DNA of 64,000 nucleotides, taken from NCBI GenBank assembly GCA_013426805.1, contig JACDZG010000002.1, positions 62,001-126,000 of the forward strand. Direction: 5' to 3'. Both the position numbers and the translations under genes were made by a program. Every line of letters begins with the position of its first letter. Position 1 is the stretch's first letter. Source of the DNA: Chromatiaceae bacterium (GTDB lineage Bacteria > Pseudomonadota > Gammaproteobacteria > Chromatiales > Chromatiaceae). Shown here piece by piece: positions 60,121 through 64,000 of the stretch. The notes under the pieces are model-generated. The model saw only the letters and a program-made list of their open reading frames with translations. It did no database searches and had not been told where the DNA came from.

Positions 60121-63012
60121 ATGTTTTTCGATCGCTTTCTCAAAAAAAAGCACCGCCCGGCCGCGGAGACCAAGGCCAGTCCGGACGAGCTTCTGGAGCT
60201 TGCGCGCGGCCAAGGCGACCGCGCCGTTCGCCTCGACGCGGTCCGGCGCCTGGCGAGCCTCCAGCATCTGCGCGACATTCTCGCCCAGGACGACGACCTC
60301 GGCGTGCGTGAACTCGCCGCGGTGCGTTACCGCAACCTGTTGAGCGGCGCCGATCAGGCCGAGTTGTCACTGGCCGACCGGCTCGCGGCTGTTGCCCTGG
60401 TTGCGGACCCGCGGCTCCTGGAACATTTGGCTCGCGACGGGCAAGAGCCCGAGGTGCGACGCGCCGCCATCGACCGGGTCGGTACGCCGGGGGTGCTCGC
60501 GGACTGCGCCCTGCGCGACAGCGCGGCCGGCAATCGCGGCGCGGCCGTCGCCCGGCTCGAGGACCGGCAGACATTGGAACAGGTGGCGCGGGCCATCGGC
60601 AAGAAGGACAAGGCAGTGTACCGCACCGCCCGTGAGAAACTCCGCCGGATCACCGCACGCGAGGAGGAACCCAAGCGGATCAACGCCTTATGCACCGACC
60701 TGTGCGAGCGTGCCGAACGGCTGGGCCACTTGCAGCAGTGGACGGCGGACCGCGCCCTGCTGGAGCACCTGGATCGCCAGTGGGCCGAGCTCGCGCCCCA
60801 GGCGGACCCCGCCGACGGCGCCCGTTTTACCGCCGCCCGTGAGCGCTTCATCGCGGCTTTCGACAACTACCGCGCCGCCAACGCCGCCCAGCTCGCGGCG
60901 CAGGAGGCGCGGGTCGCGCAGCGCGCCGCGCGCGAGGCACTGATTACCGAGGCAGCGCAGCTCGCTGCGCTCGCCGCCGATGACCAGATCGGCGCGGCGC
61001 GGGCACGGTTGACGGTCGCCTGGGCGAGTCTGGAGGCCCTGCCCGACGGCGAGCAAGCGGGATTCGACCGGCGGTTCAACCAAGAACTGCAGGCCGCCGA
61101 AGCGATCGAGCAGTCCCAACTGCGACTGAACAAACAGCGCGCGCGGCTGCACGGCACCCTCGCTAAGGCCGAGCGGCTCATGCAGGATGCCAGACTGCTC
61201 GACCTGGTCCAAACCCGCACCCTGATCGAGCAAGGCCGCGCCCTGTGCGAGGGGCTGCCCGTGGACCTGGCCGCCGCCGAAACGTCCGCTTTCAATGACC
61301 TGGCGAGCCGCCTGGAGAACCGGCTCCAGACCCAGCAGCGCCACGCACGCCAACGGCTGGCTGAATTCCCCGCCCGCATCGACGCGCTCGAAGCCCTGAT
61401 CGAGGCCGGGGAGCTCAAGAAGGCCGATCCCCTGCATCAGAGCCTGCAAGCCGCACTCGATCTCATCCATTCGAGCGGCCTGCCCAAGGAGGCGACCTCC
61501 GCATCAGCCGCGCGCCTGCGTGCGCTGAGCCCGCGGGTCCGCGATTTGCAACACTGGCGCCGCTGGGGCGCGGATCAGCACCGCGAAGCCCTGTGCGCGG
61601 CCATGACCGCCCTGCGTGACCAGGATCTGCCGCTGGACGCCGTGGCCGAACGGCTGCACGTCCTGCAAACGGACTGGAAAGAACTGGACCAGTCCGGCTC
61701 ACCCGGAAACCAGACCTTATGGGAGCGCTTCCAGGAGGCCAGCACGGCAGTGCACGCGCGCGTGCGTCCCGTACTCGAGGCCCAGGCGGCGGAGCAGGCG
61801 GCCAATCGGGCCGCGCGCGAACAGGTCTGCCAACAACTCGATGACTTCCTCGCCCAGGTCGACTGGGAGCGCGTGGACTGGAAGCGCGTCCTGCACGCGG
61901 AGCGCGAACTGCGTCAGGCCTGGTCGCTGATCGGCCCCTGCGAGCCGCGCGCGCGGCACCGGCTGGAACGCCGCTTCCATCGCGCCATCCGGATGCTGGA
62001 TCAACGCATTGAGGAGGAACGGGAGCGCAACCAGACGCTCAAGCAGGGCTTGATCAAGCGCGTGCAGGATTTGGTGGAGATGGCCGACCTGGACACGGCC
62101 ATCGAGGAGACCAAGACCATCCAGCGCCAGTGGCAGACCACGGTCCCGGCCCGCCAACGCGATGAGAATCGCCTGTGGCAGGAGTTCCGCGCGGCCTGCG
62201 ATGCGGTCTTCGAGCGCCGTTCAGCCCAGCACCAGGCGCAACGCAGCGAGCTGGCGGAGAACCTGGCCGCCCGCGAGGCGCTCTGTGCGGAGGCCCTTGC
62301 ATTCGCGGCGGCCGAGGACGACCCGCGTCGGTTGGCGGCGGGGCTGCGCGACTTCGAACAACGCTGGCGCGACGGGGAATCCGCCCCACTGCCGCGCCAG
62401 GCCGCCGCGGCCGTCAATCGCCGCTGGCAGCAGGTGCGCGACCAGATCGCCCAACGCCGTGCCGAGATCGAGGCGGCGGCGCAACGCACGGCAATGGACC
62501 TGCTCGCCCAACGGGCCGCGCTGTGCGAGACACTGGAACAGGCCGTACTCGACCCGGCGGCCGCGGCCACGCCGGTCGCGGACCTTGAGCCGACCTGGTC
62601 CACCCTGCCGGAACTGCCCGACCGGCACCAGCAGGCGGCACTGGACGCCCGCCGGCACGCGGCCCTGGCGGCGGCGGCCGATCCGGCGCGGCTCGCCGAA
62701 TTGCAAGCGCAAGCCGATCTCAACCGGGCTCGGCGGGAACGGCTGGGACTGGAACTCGAGGTCGCGGCCGGGGTGGACTCGCCCCCCGCCTTGGCCCAAG
62801 AACGGCTCAAGCTACAGGTCGGCCGGCTCGCCGAACGGATGAGCGAGGGCGAAGGCGACAGCCTGCGCGGCGCGGTCGACCTCCTGCGCGCCTGGTATCT
62901 GTGTGGCCCGGCGCCCCGCGATACGGATCTCGCGGCACGGGTCGAACGGGTCGCACAGGCACTCCAGGCCGGTCCGACGGCCGCGCGGGCAGCGGAGCCC
63001 GAGCCGGCATGA
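60121..63012 (+). CDS. DUF349-repeat protein
   Basis: About 963-residue highly charged, helical protein. It starts MFFDRFLKKKHRPAAETKAS, then HEAT-like helices, and contains several DUF349 helical units, each with W and charged residues (LQTDWKELDQSGSPGNQTLW, LWQEFRAACDAVFERR, ALCAEALAFAAAEDDPRRLA). Composition is extremely rich in Ala, Arg and Glu with coiled-coil character. Found in gammaproteobacteria next to envelope or stress genes; function unknown. Divergent from the sensor kinase gene. A TTG two codons upstream is the only alternative start nearby. Confidence 0.85.
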   Translation: MFFDRFLKKKHRPAAETKASPDELLELARGQGDRAVRLDAVRRLASLQHLRDILAQDDDLGVRELAAVRYRNLLSGADQAELSLADRLAAVALVADPRLLEHLARDGQEPEVRRAAIDRVGTPGVLADCALRDSAAGNRGAAVARLEDRQTLEQVARAIGKKDKAVYRTAREKLRRITAREEEPKRINALCTDLCERAERLGHLQQWTADRALLEHLDRQWAELAPQADPADGARFTAARERFIAAFDNYRAANAAQLAAQEARVAQRAAREALITEAAQLAALAADDQIGAARARLTVAWASLEALPDGEQAGFDRRFNQELQAAEAIEQSQLRLNKQRARLHGTLAKAERLMQDARLLDLVQTRTLIEQGRALCEGLPVDLAAAETSAFNDLASRLENRLQTQQRHARQRLAEFPARIDALEALIEAGELKKADPLHQSLQAALDLIHSSGLPKEATSASAARLRALSPRVRDLQHWRRWGADQHREALCAAMTALRDQDLPLDAVAERLHVLQTDWKELDQSGSPGNQTLWERFQEASTAVHARVRPVLEAQAAEQAANRAAREQVCQQLDDFLAQVDWERVDWKRVLHAERELRQAWSLIGPCEPRARHRLERRFHRAIRMLDQRIEEERERNQTLKQGLIKRVQDLVEMADLDTAIEETKTIQRQWQTTVPARQRDENRLWQEFRAACDAVFERRSAQHQAQRSELAENLAAREALCAEALAFAAAEDDPRRLAAGLRDFEQRWRDGESAPLPRQAAAAVNRRWQQVRDQIAQRRAEIEAAAQRTAMDLLAQRAALCETLEQAVLDPAAAATPVADLEPTWSTLPELPDRHQQAALDARRHAALAAAADPARLAELQAQADLNRARRERLGLELEVAAGVDSPPALAQERLKLQVGRLAERMSEGEGDSLRGAVDLLRAWYLCGPAPRDTDLAARVERVAQALQAGPTAARAAEPEPA

Positions 63013-63049
63013 AGGACTTCGGGGGGCAAATCGCGGGGATCGGGCGGTG

Positions 63050-63712
63050 GTGACCGACAGCGCCTGGCACCCGTTGTTCCCCGCCCTGGCGGCTGGTGAC
63101 CCGGCCACCCGCGCCCTGATCGACGGTGCTCAGCGGCTCGATATCCCGCCGGATCAACCGATGTTCCATGCCGGTGCCCCCTGTCATAACTATGTGCTGG
63201 TGCTCAGCGGGAGCGTGCGCGTCCAGGTCATCGGCGAGGGCGGCCGCGAAGCCGTGCTGTACCGCGTGCTGCCCGGTCACGCGTGCGTACTCACCACCTG
63301 CTGTATCCTCTCCGGCGAGAACTACCCGGCCGAGGGCTTCACCGAGACCGCGGTCCGCGTCCTGACGCTGACCAAGCCAGTCTTCGACCGTGCCTTGGAA
63401 GAGGCACCGGCCTTCCGACGCTTCGTCTTCGCCAACCTGGGCAGCCGCATCGCCGAGGTGATCACCCGCATGGAGGAGCTCGCCTTCCGGCCGATCGAGC
63501 GGCGGCTGGCCGACTTCCTGCTCGCGCGCGCCGGTCCGGCGCCGATCGCGGCCACCCACCAGGAAATCGCCGTCGAACTGGGTACGGCACGCGAGGTCGT
63601 CTCACGGCACTTGAAGCGGCTGGAGTCAGCCGGCCTGGTGCGGCTGGGGCGCTCGACCCTGGAAGTATTGGATCGCCCGGGTCTGCAGCGGCTCAGCCGC
63701 GGGTCTCAGTGA
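63050..63712 (+). CDS. Crp/Fnr-family transcriptional regulator
   Basis: 220-residue regulator. The N-terminal cyclic-nucleotide-binding-like domain (FHAGAPCHNYVLVLSGSVRV) contains the Cys-rich HACVLTTCCILSGENYPAEG, and a C-terminal winged HTH reads THQEIAVELGTAREVVSRHL. The arginine expected to contact cyclic AMP phosphate is absent, so another signal (redox, oxygen or sulphur) is likely, with the cysteines as candidates. The frame extends into the DUF349 gene; the second of two GTG codons is called because the conserved fold begins right after. It probably controls the DUF2892 gene 94 bases downstream. Confidence 0.88.
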   Translation: MTDSAWHPLFPALAAGDPATRALIDGAQRLDIPPDQPMFHAGAPCHNYVLVLSGSVRVQVIGEGGREAVLYRVLPGHACVLTTCCILSGENYPAEGFTETAVRVLTLTKPVFDRALEEAPAFRRFVFANLGSRIAEVITRMEELAFRPIERRLADFLLARAGPAPIAATHQEIAVELGTAREVVSRHLKRLESAGLVRLGRSTLEVLDRPGLQRLSRGSQ

Positions 63713-63806
63713 TCTTGTCACTGAAACCATCGGCACCGTCCTGTAGTCTGATCCTTATGCCCAGGGAACGGGGCAATCATTCACCAACTTTGCAGAGATC
63801 GACACC

Positions 63807-63995
63807 ATGAGCATCACCAAGAACATCGGCACCACTGACCGTGCCATTCGCGCCGTTGCCGGCATCGCCCTGATCGGCCTGACCTTCACCGGCACCATCG
63901 GTGTTTGGGGCTGGATCGGCATCGTGCCCTTGGCCACCGCCGCCATGAGCTGGTGCCCGGCCTACACCCTGTTCGGCATGAAGACCTGCGGCTGA
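63807..63995 (+). CDS. DUF2892 (YgaP-like) small inner-membrane protein
   Basis: 62-residue membrane protein with two transmembrane helices (AIRAVAGIALIGLTFTG and GIVPLATAAMSWCPAYTLF) around a short loop. The start SITKNIGTTDRAIR and the Cys pair in SWCPAYTLFGMKTCG are typical of DUF2892 proteins, which occur alone or fused to rhodanese in YgaP and are linked to sulphur handling. The Crp/Fnr gene directly upstream is its likely regulator. Confidence 0.9.
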   Translation: MSITKNIGTTDRAIRAVAGIALIGLTFTGTIGVWGWIGIVPLATAAMSWCPAYTLFGMKTCG

Positions 63996-64000
63996 AGCCC

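Overview
The window reads as chromosomal DNA of a GC-rich gammaproteobacterium. A purple sulphur bacterium of the Chromatiaceae is the most likely source. This is inferred from the PilV/W/X/Y1 pilus cluster, TruD, DUF2058, DUF465, HypF, the small YgaP-like membrane protein, and the many GTAGG...CCTAC and CCCACGC...GCGTGGG palindromes. No rRNA or tRNA gene was recognised.

Layout. (1) 1-9.2 kb: a same-strand central-carbon block, zwf (cut by the window edge), pgi, glgX, short-form gnd and a second zwf. It links glycogen debranching to the oxidative pentose phosphate route and is followed by a secreted TPR protein and a Cof-type phosphatase. (2) 9.5-20.5 kb: a minor-pilin operon (fimT, pilV, pilW, pilX, pilY1, pilE), then an in-frame PilW-PilY1 chimera that looks like a decayed second locus. 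(3) 20.6-26.5 kb: a circularly permuted ATP-grasp/alpha-E protein with a transglutaminase, facing a tightly coupled truD - XRE regulator - periplasmic DNA ligase operon. (4) 26.9-28.4 kb: an AAA/PD-(D/E)XK (DUF1703) gene bracketed by short repeats.

(5) 28.6-37.9 kb is the highlight: a diversity-generating retroelement (DGR) with two target genes. Two large receptors (an N-terminal effector-associated domain, a STAND NTPase and a C-terminal formylglycine-enzyme/C-type-lectin domain) point toward each other. Between them lie a DGR reverse transcriptase, an Avd protein and a 124-bp template repeat. Both receptors end in a 124-bp variable repeat that differs from the template only at template adenines (11 changes in one, 9 in the other). 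The block is bracketed by 134-bp inverted repeats. Just outside it a SEFIR-domain protein carries the same effector-associated domain, so it is a plausible signalling partner. The set looks like a self-diversifying NLR-like conflict or immune system.

(6) 38-47 kb: a secreted beta-helix/PKD protein, then a palindrome-rich island with a group II intron 3' remnant and decayed or orphan toxin-antitoxin pieces (nucleotidyltransferase pseudogene, orphan XRE antitoxin, orphan BrnA with a truncated BrnT). hypF and an intact mazEF pair follow. (7) 47-64 kb: mostly housekeeping genes. These are a fused oligopeptide ABC ATPase, a TatD DNase, DUF2058, an OmpH/Skp-like chaperone, DUF465, an MBL hydrolase and a hemerythrin. 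A 26-27 bp iteron-like array follows, then a large hybrid sensor kinase with an HD-GYP response regulator, a DUF349 protein, a Crp/Fnr regulator and a DUF2892 membrane protein.

All calls come from reading the sequence and the translations by eye. Family names rest on remembered motifs, not on searches.
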